Position numbers and translations under genes: made by a program. The notes under the pieces were generated by a model. That model saw only the letters and a program-made list of their open reading frames with translations, was not told where the DNA came from and did no database searches. Shown here piece by piece: positions 45,072-53,869 of a stretch of DNA of 64,000 bases (position 1 is the stretch's first letter; every line of letters starts with the position of its first letter). The stretch spans positions 124,001-188,000 of the forward strand of contig JAUGWO010000023.1 in assembly GCA_049724395.1 (NCBI GenBank). The letters run 5' to 3'. Source of the DNA: Spongospora subterranea f. sp. subterranea. Its lineage: Eukaryota; Endomyxa: Phytomyxea; Phytomyxea; Plasmodiophorida.

Positions 45072-45145
45072 GCCCGCGTAGCTCAATTGGTTAGAGCGTG
45101 GGACTTTTAATCTCAAGGTTGCGAGTTCGAGTCTCGCTGCGGGCT
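45072..45145 (+). tRNA. tRNA-Lys (UUU)
   Basis: A 74-nt cloverleaf: acceptor GCCCGCG pairs with TGCGGGC, the D-arm is AGCTCAATTGGTTAGAGC, the anticodon loop is CTTTTAA (anticodon TTT), and the T-arm holds GTTCGAGTC. No intron. Confidence 0.93.
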
Positions 45146-45234
45146 AATCTTTACACTATATTTTTGAAAGTATAGTTCACTCAATCCTTATTATCACATA
45201 GATGTAGCAAGACACAGCTTCAATCTGCTACTTT

Positions 45235-45721
45235 TTATTTTGAAATAACTCGGCAGGCGGAGCGTCCAAACGTGTTTTCGCCGCTGTAATGAATGTAGAG
45301 AAACCCGTCGCTACTCTTTTGTTCCTCATAAACCGTGGATAGCAGCGCCGCTATAAGAACGCTTGAGAAGCAATTAGATCTGGTAACGATAGACTTACAG
45401 GTCGCCGGTAGCGTGTTATTGACAAAAATAAAAATTCCTTTCTCGGGCGCCAACTTGATCCGCTTTCTGATCACATAAACAAATTGTCCTACGGTTAAGT
45501 CCGATGGGACAAGGTACTTCTTCTTGTCAATATCGGCAATGTCGCTCTTGGGTGACTTTTCACATATCACCGGGATTCTGTCCGGATACTTGTCCCGAAT
45601 GCGTTGAGACTCTGCTTGACGAAACTCTAAAAACCACAAATACTGGGTCAGACTATACTGTTGAGGAAAACAGCCACTTGGCGCCCATACCGAACGTATT
45701 CAGATCTGCAAACGACGTCAT
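45235..45721 (-). CDS. ATG8: autophagy ubiquitin-like modifier ATG8
   Basis: Three exons (45691-45721, 45399-45626, 45235-45350) give 124 residues. After [20 protein letters not shown] it reads through the near-invariant [32 protein letters not shown] and [17 protein letters not shown]. The essential C-terminal glycine is followed by nine more residues (RSACRVISK), so ATG4 processing is needed before lipidation to phosphatidylethanolamine on phagophore membranes. Introns are 64 and 48 nt with GT-AG ends. The N-terminus FADLNTFEFR replaces the usual FKxxHPFExR, a small deviation. Confidence 0.95.
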
Positions 45722-46018
45722 AGGGAATGGATGAAGCGATTCGGAGGATATACGGCAAAATAAATGGGTCTCCAAAATCACTGGTGCGGAAGCGTCGTTT
45801 CGTCCGCGGTCCCACGAGTATTCACTTTTCACTGACCGAACAACGTTGTTGCGAGCATTGCCCAGTTCGGTAGATCACTCGTGCGAGACATTAATTATTC
45901 AATCCATTTTAATTATTCAATCCATCTATCAAACCGGGGCGCGATGCTTGTAGCAAGCGAAAGTTAGAGATGTTCGCTCTGATTTGGGAAAAATCAATCC
46001 AGCTTCTTCAAAAAAAGT
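45722..46018. other. intergenic between ATG8 and the tRNA pair
   Basis: About 300 bp, the ATG8 promoter side. It contains two adjacent copies of AATTATTCAATCCAT near 45892-45926. No gene seen. Confidence 0.4.
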
Positions 46019-46092
46019 AGCCCGTGGCGAGACTCGAACTCGCAGCCTTGAGATTAAAAGTCCCACGCTCTAACCAATTGAGCTACACGGGC
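46019..46092 (-). tRNA. tRNA-Lys (UUU)
   Basis: Minus-strand cloverleaf with acceptor GCCCGTG/CACGGGC and anticodon loop CTTTTAA. It differs from the 45072 copy mainly in the acceptor stem and is identical to the copy at 49999-50072. It lies in the left arm of a long inverted repeat. Confidence 0.93.
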
Positions 46093-46099
46093 CAAATTT

Positions 46100-46184
46100 T
46101 GCCAACGACGAGGATCGAACTCGCGCGCAGCTTCCGCCACAAACGTGCTTAAGACGTTCGCCTTAACCACTCGGCCACATTGGC
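46100..46184 (-). tRNA. tRNA-Leu (UAA)
   Basis: An 85-nt type II tRNA with acceptor GCCAATG/CGTTGGC, discriminator A, anticodon loop CTTAAGC (anticodon TAA) and a long variable arm (GTGGCGGAAGCTGC region), as expected of leucine tRNAs. It is 7 bp from the neighbouring tRNA-Lys. Confidence 0.92.
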
Positions 46185-46262
46185 AATTTTGGTAATGGAT
46201 GCAGTTACAATACGGTTTATGTGATATATACTACTATGCGGTACTATGCAAATACTGGATAA

Positions 46263-48068
46263 CATGTATTTACACCTTGCCCTACAGCAATCGTGGGCGA
46301 AATTTGAGAATACACCATACAGCATGCCAGCATGCGAGAATGAGACCGTGAGCTATTGTTGGTCAATTGTGAAACTCGGGCTTTCCATTAACTATTCGAA
46401 ATACTAATGTTTGTTTTTATGACGATTCACTAGATGCAGTATTGCCGAATGAACGATTGGGAACAAACACTTAATCAGACGAATACGCCCCATTGCTGCT
46501 TGAATTGTCTGTTTGTCCATAACTGAAAGCATCTTCTTGGCTCAAGGAATACTGAGAGTAATCTCTGCCTCCTTGCTTTTGAATTATTGGAGAACACCAG
46601 ACTCTGGCTTAATTTAGCAACTTGCGTTGTCCATAGGCTGAGGTGCCCGGAATCCCGTGCCATTCTTCAACATTTCAAAGGCAAGGAGGCGGAGAGATGG
46701 TTACTCTCAGTATTTCTAGCAGTGATTTGGGAAACTGATGGGATCGAATCGTGTTTGCAATGTTGACGAACTGGAACATCGTATATTGACGGTTTATTGC
46801 TCATATTCAATGACGTGTGATTCTTGACTCCATTGAGAAACAAAATGGGGTTTTGGTTCATGTTCACAATCATCAATCAATCAAAACGCATTTGAGCTTC
46901 ATCGATTCGATGAAGTCTTTGGCCACAGCGAGCATAATCGCTGGATTGTTTTGTGCAGTGTGAGTTTACAATGGATGCTGTGGACAAAGCGACGAAACGC
47001 ACAATCTCTTGTGCGGGCCGTTTTACGACGAAATGTGGAGTTCTATCGATGCGACGTAGACGTCAATCATCTGCACTATCGGATTCACAGTTTTCAATAT
47101 CCACACTAGGATACCCTCTTCCAAATCTTGTACAATAGATCGTCGGCCTACCGACTTTGCTTTGGGATTAACCGCCTGCAAACGGTCCCTAATTTCGGCC
47201 CACCATGATCCTTGATTGAGTAGGACCCCGAATAAAGCTTACACTTACCATAATGTGTTTTGACCAATCCATGTTTGTGAACATGTAACGAACCCCCATT
47301 ATTTCTAATGGAGCCAAGACCTACGCTTCATCAATAGGGGAAAAATTGTCAAGGTACGATTTCCAGTTTGTCAACAAATTCAAACACCGTTTCGGTCCCA
47401 TCAGTTACTAAAAACACGGCAAGTGACTGTTCCACCTTCTGTCGAGTTCTTGACCATTCAAAAGACATGGAGCGAATGTGAACAAAAGCATTGAGGTGAA
47501 AAACGGCGCCGCAAATCGTATTCACAAGATGACACAGCGCCGATGTTTCTCCGAAAGGGCGGCTCGCACGAGGGCAACTCGCGGCGACGAGCCGACGATC
47601 AAGGTCGCTCTCGGCCGTTGGCTAAGTACAGAACACCAGGAGGCTGGTAAATGGCATCACATGCTCAGGCGTACAATGATTTCACCACACACAATACGAC
47701 TGCATACAACCTGAAATGCCATTCTCTAACGTCAATTGCTTGGAAAAAAATGTTGTTAAAGAGCATCTTGTTAGATCAATCAGAGAATACGTTGACGATT
47801 CACAGGCTTCGGAACTTTTGAATCGGAAAGTCGGAAAGACCATGATGCCCGATGGCGGTTCTGCATATCCTGTGTTGCTGCGAAGGCTGAATGGTGCTAT
47901 GTTGTTTATCAAGATGCTCACTATTCACTTATTTTGTACTATTTACAGTGACAAGAACTCACCACCGATTATCGTGGGCTACGATATGTTCTAACTTTAA
48001 CTTTCACAATTGACCGCAATAGCAATACACGCTCTTACCCTTGATTTATTCTTTTTGTGATCACGGGC
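46263..48068. other. accessory stretch between the inverted-repeat arms, no recognised gene
   Basis: About 1.8 kb. A hairpin-type inverted repeat lies at 46547-46715. The frames at 46953-47138 and 47716-47994 (KEHLVRSIREYVDDSQASEL) look partly protein-like but lack homology I know and joining exons. I see no intact host gene and suspect decayed mobile DNA. Confidence 0.35.
46547..46715. repeat. inverted repeat, about 31-38 bp arms with a 100-bp loop
   Basis: AATACTGAGAGTAA...TCTCTGCCTCCTTGC at 46547-46577 pairs with AAGGCAAGGAGGCGGAGAGA...TTACTCTCAGTATT at 46678-46715, with a few unpaired bases. It could be the ends of a tiny MITE or a transcribed hairpin. Confidence 0.65.
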
Positions 48069-48389
48069 TCATTTTGGCATGCTGTATGGGGTATTGTTAA
48101 ATATGTACTCCCTCTGTCCCGTATGAATTGTCAAAATCGAGAAAGTGCGTAATCCCGTATGAATTGTCAGACACAATAAAACATGGGCTTTCCTCTGGTG
48201 GACCTTGAGCTTATCTGCGAAAGCGGAAAAGGCACCTTTGACAGGGTGGCCATTTGAGTGTTGGTCATGATCTTTCAAATGCTCTGCGATACGCATTGGA
48301 CATTTAGGGGCTTTCGTATCATCAGCCCCGCTTCCAGGTTTTAATTTCATCCTAGAGAAATTCATTTCCAAATTCGTAGTAAATCCCAT
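48069..48389 (-). mobile_element. mariner-like element remnant
   Basis: A minus-strand frame contains KCPMRIAEHLKDHDQHSNGH followed by VKGAFSAFADKLKVHQRKA, the pattern of the N-terminal helix-turn-helix of mariner-like transposases (a kernel of R.AI...L......GK...GA..A.A..F.V.R). On its downstream side, 48107-48133 begins TACTCCCTCTGTCCCGTATG, the familiar CTCCCTCCGTCCC end of mariner/Stowaway elements, and part of it (CCCGTATGAATTGTCA) recurs at 48152. The catalytic part is missing and no right-hand terminal repeat is seen, so this is a truncated copy. Confidence 0.5.
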
Positions 48390-48599
48390 GAACCCCCTGT
48401 AATTTTGTCCCGCTATCTGATATAGGTATGTCGACGATCAGATACCGTCGTAGTCTCAACCATAAACTATGTCGACTAGGGATTGGCGGTCGTATCTCTA
48501 CCGACGCTATATCGATGACGTATTTTTTCATCTTCGACGCGAATTCGGAATATCGTCTATGGGAATTGGGAACAATTTATTAGAATGGTTTTACGCAGT

Positions 48600-49836
48600 C
48601 TACGCGGGGCTTCGCGTCTGAACGAGTAGGACGCTCAGACCTAGCAGGAGTTGCTTCGATTGAGCGCCTAGAACGTCCAGACGCTTTAGCCACCGCTCCG
48701 ACGTTAGAGACAGAAATCCTGACGTAGTGACGAAAATGGGCGAAAATGGGGCCAGGAACGCCCTGTCATACTTCCTATTCTTCTCGTGTTCTCGAACTTC
48801 GAGCATGCGGCGAATGGCTTGCTTTGTTACTGCGGTCGGCTTCGCGACAAGGTCGGGACGGGGCGGGCCGGGATTGCTTGATTGTGGACTGTAGAGGTCG
48901 CGACGAACGTCAGGTCAATATTGCCGCATACGCCGTTCGGGGCAGCTTGCCCGACAACTCGAAGATCGACCCGTAGTCCCGGGTTCGCGCCGTCATGGTC
49001 AGCGTGGGCTTCGGCTGAAACTGTAGAGGCCTTGGCGCGACATGCCTTGGTCAGAAACGCACAGATCTTGTCATGGCGGGTCTTGGCAGGTTGGTTCCGC
49101 CGGATTTCACAGCGGTCGGCATGGAGGAACGTGGCAGTCTGTGCGCAGCTCTGGCAAATCGTCGCCGCCTCTAAGTTGATCAGGAGGCGGGTGGTCAAGG
49201 CCGAACAAACCTGACGGTTCGACAGCTCTAGACTTGGGAGGTATGGGACGACCTGTAGCCAGGCTTGCGATAGCGGGGACATGTGATCGACGTGGGCGGC
49301 GCGCAGTGGTGGAGGTAGCGAAGCGTGAAGGACTTCGTCACGATCACGCTGGAGCTCGGGGAGGCGTCGGGGAGCTCGCAGCGGGGGAATTGGCGGCCAT
49401 TGGTGCACATTTCCATGAGCCATGCTGAGGACAATGTCTGCGACTGGGTCGACATCTCGTCGAGGATGAAGTCGTAATCTGTGATGCCCACGCCGCCCAG
49501 TCGGACCGGGAGAGTCGCCACCTGTTTGGAAGAGACGGACAAGGCAGGGACGCCACACATCGAACGCAGGCCTTCCAGGAGTCCATCGGTAGCGCGGCGC
49601 CACTCTGCAGCGAGAGAATCTCCGTCCAGTGAGCGGGTCAGATGAGTTAGCGTGTTCTGGACACAGCAACGCAGTAGTAACAGAGCCTCCTGATGGCGGA
49701 GGGCCACCACCTTGGGGATCATAGAAAGCATGGCGTCGACCTTGGTGGCCAAGAAGGAGCGCCTCGGGGCCAGGTCACCGATCATCGTTCCTAGGAATTG
49801 CATGCCAAGCGTGCGGATGTCGGATGAGGAGATCAC
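48600..49836 (-). mobile_element. non-LTR retrotransposon (LINE), 5'-truncated, C-terminal nuclease type
   Basis: From 49836 the frame reads HQEALLLLRCCVQNTLTHLT, then LPVRLGGVGITDYDF, standard for the region after the reverse transcriptase palm. In a second frame, SNRQVCSALTTRLLI is followed by a CCHC knuckle (CQSCAQTATFLHADRC), KTRHDKICAFL, and a PD-(D/E)XK-like stretch (GANPGLRVDLRVVG, then CGNIDLTFVA). The end (MLEVREHEKNRKYDRAF) stops at 48600. The two frames part near 49300-49400, so the copy is broken. The order RT, CCHC, nuclease-like domain fits elements with a C-terminal restriction-like endonuclease. The 5' end is cut exactly at the inverted-repeat arm. Confidence 0.7.
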
Positions 49837-49906
49837 AGGGAGTATACTGTATTTGCAGAGTGTGTATCACATAAATCGTATTGTAACTGCATCCATTTTC
49901 AAAATT

Positions 49907-49991
49907 GCCAATGTGGCCGAGTGGTTAAGGCGAGCGTCTTAAGCACGTTTGTGGCGGAAGCTGCGCGCGAGTTCGATCCTCGTCGTTGGCA
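49907..49991 (+). tRNA. tRNA-Leu (UAA)
   Basis: 85 nt, the same sequence as the 46100-46184 gene apart from a base in the anticodon stem (GAGCGT for GAACGT). Anticodon TAA, long variable arm, discriminator A. Confidence 0.92.
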
Positions 49992-49998
49992 AAATTTG

Positions 49999-50072
49999 GC
50001 CCGTGTAGCTCAATTGGTTAGAGCGTGGGACTTTTAATCTCAAGGCTGCGAGTTCGAGTCTCGCCACGGGCT
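49999..50072 (+). tRNA. tRNA-Lys (UUU)
   Basis: 74 nt, identical to the 46019-46092 copy. Anticodon loop CTTTTAA. It follows the tRNA-Leu after 7 bp, so the two may be co-transcribed. Confidence 0.93.
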
Positions 50073-50848
50073 TTGTTTTTGTTGCTATTTGTTTAACGAC
50101 TTTCGAAACAATTTCTTGCCGAGCCATTTATATGAGCAATCACGTGTATCATTTTTTTATACAAGTGGTCAACAGAACAATTTAGGTACGCAAAACAATG
50201 ATACAATCAGAAACAGTTTACTGAAAACTTTTGTATGTAAGGGACGGGGGCTGAGGCTACGGTGGCGAAGGGATGAAGACTGAGGAAAATTACGAGAAAA
50301 CGAACGATGCGTTTGATATGATTAGTATTTCGATCCGAGCCTAACAGACCGAGGGCAGGGGCTCGTTGTGCTCATGTCGAATCTGACTCGTCTTTTGGTG
50401 GGGTCCTTCGGTTGGGGTCCTGACTTGTACCTTAGTCTAGAAAGTTCGAAACCCAGCCCAACAAGTTTTTTCACGCGAAATGGGCAAACAATCAGAAGAG
50501 CCCGATTGACGTTTGGACCCATCAAAAATTAATTCTTCTGGATAAAATAGTTTTCTCTAACGCCGAAATTATACAAATTCTTTTTTAATACAGGCCATTT
50601 TATGATGGACAGTAAGTTGAGATAACCAAGGCCGTGAATTGAAGAGGCGCAATAGGCAGTGATAAGAACTTCCAACACGATGCCGGGGTGGTGACGGGGA
50701 CGTCGGGTCGGTTGTTCCCATCTGTACACTTGTGACGTGCCGGCGGAATACATGCAGTCATGCACTCAGTACTGTACCAGATAGGCGTCACTCACTAGCG
50801 GTACCTTTTGTTACTAATCTCCGCATCCAATCCCAAATTCCCGTTTCA
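50073..50848. other. intergenic, promoter side of the ACBP gene
   Basis: About 780 bp. A minus-strand frame near 50530-50765 (HHPGIVLEVLITAYCASSIH) is mildly protein-like but has no homology I know and no joining exon. Nothing else seen. Confidence 0.3.
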
Positions 50849-51239
50849 ATGGTAGGTCCCAGATCTGTGTGAAAGTCCACTTATACCTGTCGCTAATCCT
50901 GCATCAGTCGGATTTTGAGGCTGCTGCTGCCAAAGCCAAGACCTTCTCCAATTTGTCTAATGACCAGGTTTGGCTCCTCGTCGTACGTCCATTCCCAAAT
51001 GACCGTTTTTATAGCTGCTAGACCTTTATAAGCACTATAAACAAGCTACTCTTGGAGATTGCAATACGTCGCGCCCCGGAATGTTTGATTTGACCGGGAA
51101 GGCAAAATGGGGTACAACTGTCGTCGTTCCGGCAATTCATGCGTATTGACCGATTTTAGACGCATGGAACTCGTTGCAAGGCATGTCCAAGGAAGACGCC
51201 TCAAAAAAATATGTAGAAATTGTTTCCTCCCTGTCCTAA
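50849..51239 (+). CDS. ACBP: acyl-CoA-binding protein
   Basis: Four exons (50849-50851, 50908-50967, 51015-51111, 51160-51239) give 79 residues, slightly shorter than the usual 86-90. Exon 1 is only the ATG. The next exons read [60 protein letters not shown] and [18 protein letters not shown]. The ligand-binding tyrosine and lysine of YKHYKQAT and the KAKWDAW motif are all present. The protein binds medium- and long-chain acyl-CoA esters in the cytosol. It is convergent with the exchanger gene, 36 bp between stops. All four exons are too short to show as long open frames. Confidence 0.93.
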
Positions 51240-51275
51240 TGTATTATAAACTGCACCACTTGGCTTTTTGTTTGG

Positions 51276-53753
51276 TCATATGGGCTCTTTGTAACCTTGG
51301 TCTAATCCGAGCCGTTTGAGTCCCCAAATAGCTGCAACGCTAAATGGATACAATGATGCAACCAATGCAGCTTGCCACATTCGCACTGTCCTCTGTCGAC
51401 CTTGGAACCCGACACACATGGTAACGACGATGATTACAAACACTTCAGCGGTGAATTTCCATTGCAGACCGCGCAAAGCAACTAGTCCTAGAAATATTGA
51501 CAAACCAAACGTGTTGTTCATATTTGCCGCTCCGTACAACGAACCGAACATTAGGGAAACTCCTTTAGAATTTCGCTTGGCTGCGAATTGCAATGCGGAA
51601 ATGATCTCGCTTGCGTTGCTGGCCAACGGCGTGACAATAAAGCTGACGTAAAACGGGCTGATCCCTAGATTGGTTGCAAACACATTAATGGTCGTAACCA
51701 TCGGGAAGGAAAACACTGCGACAAGAACGGTCGCCAACAGCAGCGTCCGAAATGCCTGTAATAATCTAAGGGCAGGAAGTTCTTGAAGTCGGACCTTATT
51801 TACCTTTCGTCGGATTTCCGAACTGCTTAATGCAGAAAACTCTAACTCTGCTTCGTCACAGTCATCGTCCCATTCGTCTTCAACCTCAGGGACATCTAGC
51901 AGAACGGCATGCATGTTTAGAGAGTCGTCTGCGAAAGCCGCGATTGCCGGTCCCGCTTGAGTATTGCTTCGGTGATGGGCTCGTTTGCTTGGAGGAGTGA
52001 TTAAACAGGAGAAGAACTTTTCGAATTCCAAGAAACTGATGCGACCGTCTTTGGCTGGAGAAATCGTGAGAGTCGCGCTTTATTCTAGAATGCTTGCTTA
52101 CCCCCTTCACCGTTATCGTCCCCAAGATCCATTTCCTTCAAAATGGTGGTAACCTGTAAACATGGCCTCGTAAATGAAATATTTTTGCATCCGAATGTAC
52201 CCATACCTCCTGTTCGTCTGCTTTGAGGCCCAGCGATTGTAAACATTTGGTTAATTCAAAACGGTCAATAAAGTCATCTCCGTCTAAATCAAAATTCTTG
52301 AAGATAATCTTCATACTTTTTCCAGGAGGAAACTGTGATCACCGTACTTAGTTTATGAGCAGATTTGACCAATAGGAATACTTGTTTAGAAAGAGTTTTC
52401 TCCCATCTCTGGCGTTGCGAAGACATTTGAAACTGTTTGACAACTTCGTTTCCCTCAGTACTCTTCAGCTGAACTGCACTGGTGACGCGTTCAACTTGAT
52501 TGACCAGGCTTTCGCATTCCCAGCACCGACCTATAAGTTATGAACGATGCTGCCGCTCCAACAAACCCGATCATGGCGTAGATGCGTTCCTCAGCGCTCG
52601 CTTGAGCATCTTGCCTGAAATATAATGCCTAATCAAACACCAATAAGACATCGGAGAGAAAGCAGAACATCAAGTCGACCAACAGGAATCTGAATTATCA
52701 GATACAGAAGGACGGTAGCCATCATAGTGTTGGATAAAAACGGAATTTCTGGGAATGCAGTCACTCCGGTCGACATCCAGGTAAATTTGGTGTACAAGGG
52801 CCGCACAACGCCATCGACAATTTTACTCGCAGCTTGTCCTGATGCATCGATATCTCGGCGGCCCAGGAAAACGCCAATTGCCCAAGGTCTACAGGTGAAA
52901 GCTCAAGAGCAGAACGTAAACCCAACTGATAACATCTTCTACATAGTTATCAGCATTATGGTTGAGCCAGCTAAGGTTCCCACCCCAACCGCCACCTGCT
53001 TTTGAATTACTTTGACGGATCCTTGACCAAGTCCCGATATAAGGATAATCATGCCATCAGGTATCGCTCCTGATCAGTCAATGAGACATGAACATATATA
53101 TGTGTTTCTACCAGAAATCCCACCTAAAATTGGGATGACGAATCCACCAACCATGCCTGTTCAAGAGAACACATCCATCAATCAATCTAGCAATAAAGAT
53201 TGCCCATTTATACCTGGTCCATATAAAGAAAGCAGCAAAGAGCTTCCTTTCGATAAGGTACATGACGCAGAGTACAGAATATAAGCTGTTAATGAATTAT
53301 CAACTATTTGTTGTGCGCCAAGTAATGCCGCATTCACCATAAAAGAAAATCAGCATGCTCAATGGAACAAGATCCAGTTGCTCCAGCACATCCTCAGGAG
53401 GGAAGATTTGCATATTTTGTCAGTGAGTTTCAGGTATGTGCGGTAGGTAGGAAGGTGCACGAATGCGACGATTCAAATATTTCCTGTAGATCGCTACTAC
53501 AGTACACGTACTGGATCGTGATGGACATGCAGGACAGGACATCCCGTCACAGACCACCATTTACAGGGTGTCATGATCCGCCAACAGGCAGATATACGAC
53601 GTGGTTACTCTCATGCGATTCTATTTATCATATTAATTCATTTTTGGCTGGACATAGACTAGTTTATGGTGTATTAAGGAAGGAGCGGTACTGCAATATT
53701 ATCTACCTCCGCTCGACTCTCCCAGATCCGATAGCTGTGATGGTTTCGTCCAT
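51276..53753 (-). CDS. NCL: EF-hand Na+/Ca2+ exchanger-like protein (NCL type)
   Basis: The exon order matches plant NCL. The first alpha-repeat half: FFYG joined to AYILYSASCTLSKGSSLLL, then GPGMVGGFVIPILG joined to GAIPDGMIILISGLGQGS and VAVGVGTLAGSTIMLIT. Then the linker AIGVFLGRRDIDASG. EF-hands in the middle: FDLDGDDFIDRFELTKCL is a complete calcium loop and the second (MDLGDDNGEG..KDGRISFLEF) is irregular. The C-terminal alpha-2 half (GISPFYVSFIVTPLASNASE, GAANMNNTFGLSIFLGLVAL) ends at 51276. It moves Ca2+ against Na+ or H+ across an internal or plasma membrane, with calcium sensing built in. The N-terminal exons are unresolved; the ATG at 53753 is only a candidate. Confidence 0.85.
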
Positions 53754-53869
53754 GTTGTTCTATAAGAACACCAAATAAGCACCAAACAATGATTTTCTGA
53801 CCTATCATTACCTGCCAGATACCGTATCATGAAAGTATTCATCTCCCTATGCAGTTATTCGATCAGTTT

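Larger units (their letters stand above)
46019..46262 (+). repeat. left arm of a long inverted repeat carrying two tRNA genes
   Basis: This stretch holds tRNA-Lys, tRNA-Leu and about 75 bp beyond them (GGATGCAGTTACAATACG). It is the reverse complement of 49838-50072 apart from scattered differences and a 12-base insertion near 46234. The arms are 3.6 kb apart. Confidence 0.88.
49838..50072 (-). repeat. right arm of the tRNA inverted repeat
   Basis: Reverse complement of 46019-46262, including both tRNA genes and the flank GGATGCAGTTACAATACG. It starts where the LINE sequence stops. Confidence 0.88.

Noticed and set aside
45892-45926. Possible start of a CRISPR-like or satellite array
   Set aside because: Only two copies of a 15-base unit, no spacers, eukaryotic context.
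52727-53778. Plus-strand open frames over the exchanger gene
   Set aside because: They are shadows of the minus-strand NCL exons, which match the family in order.
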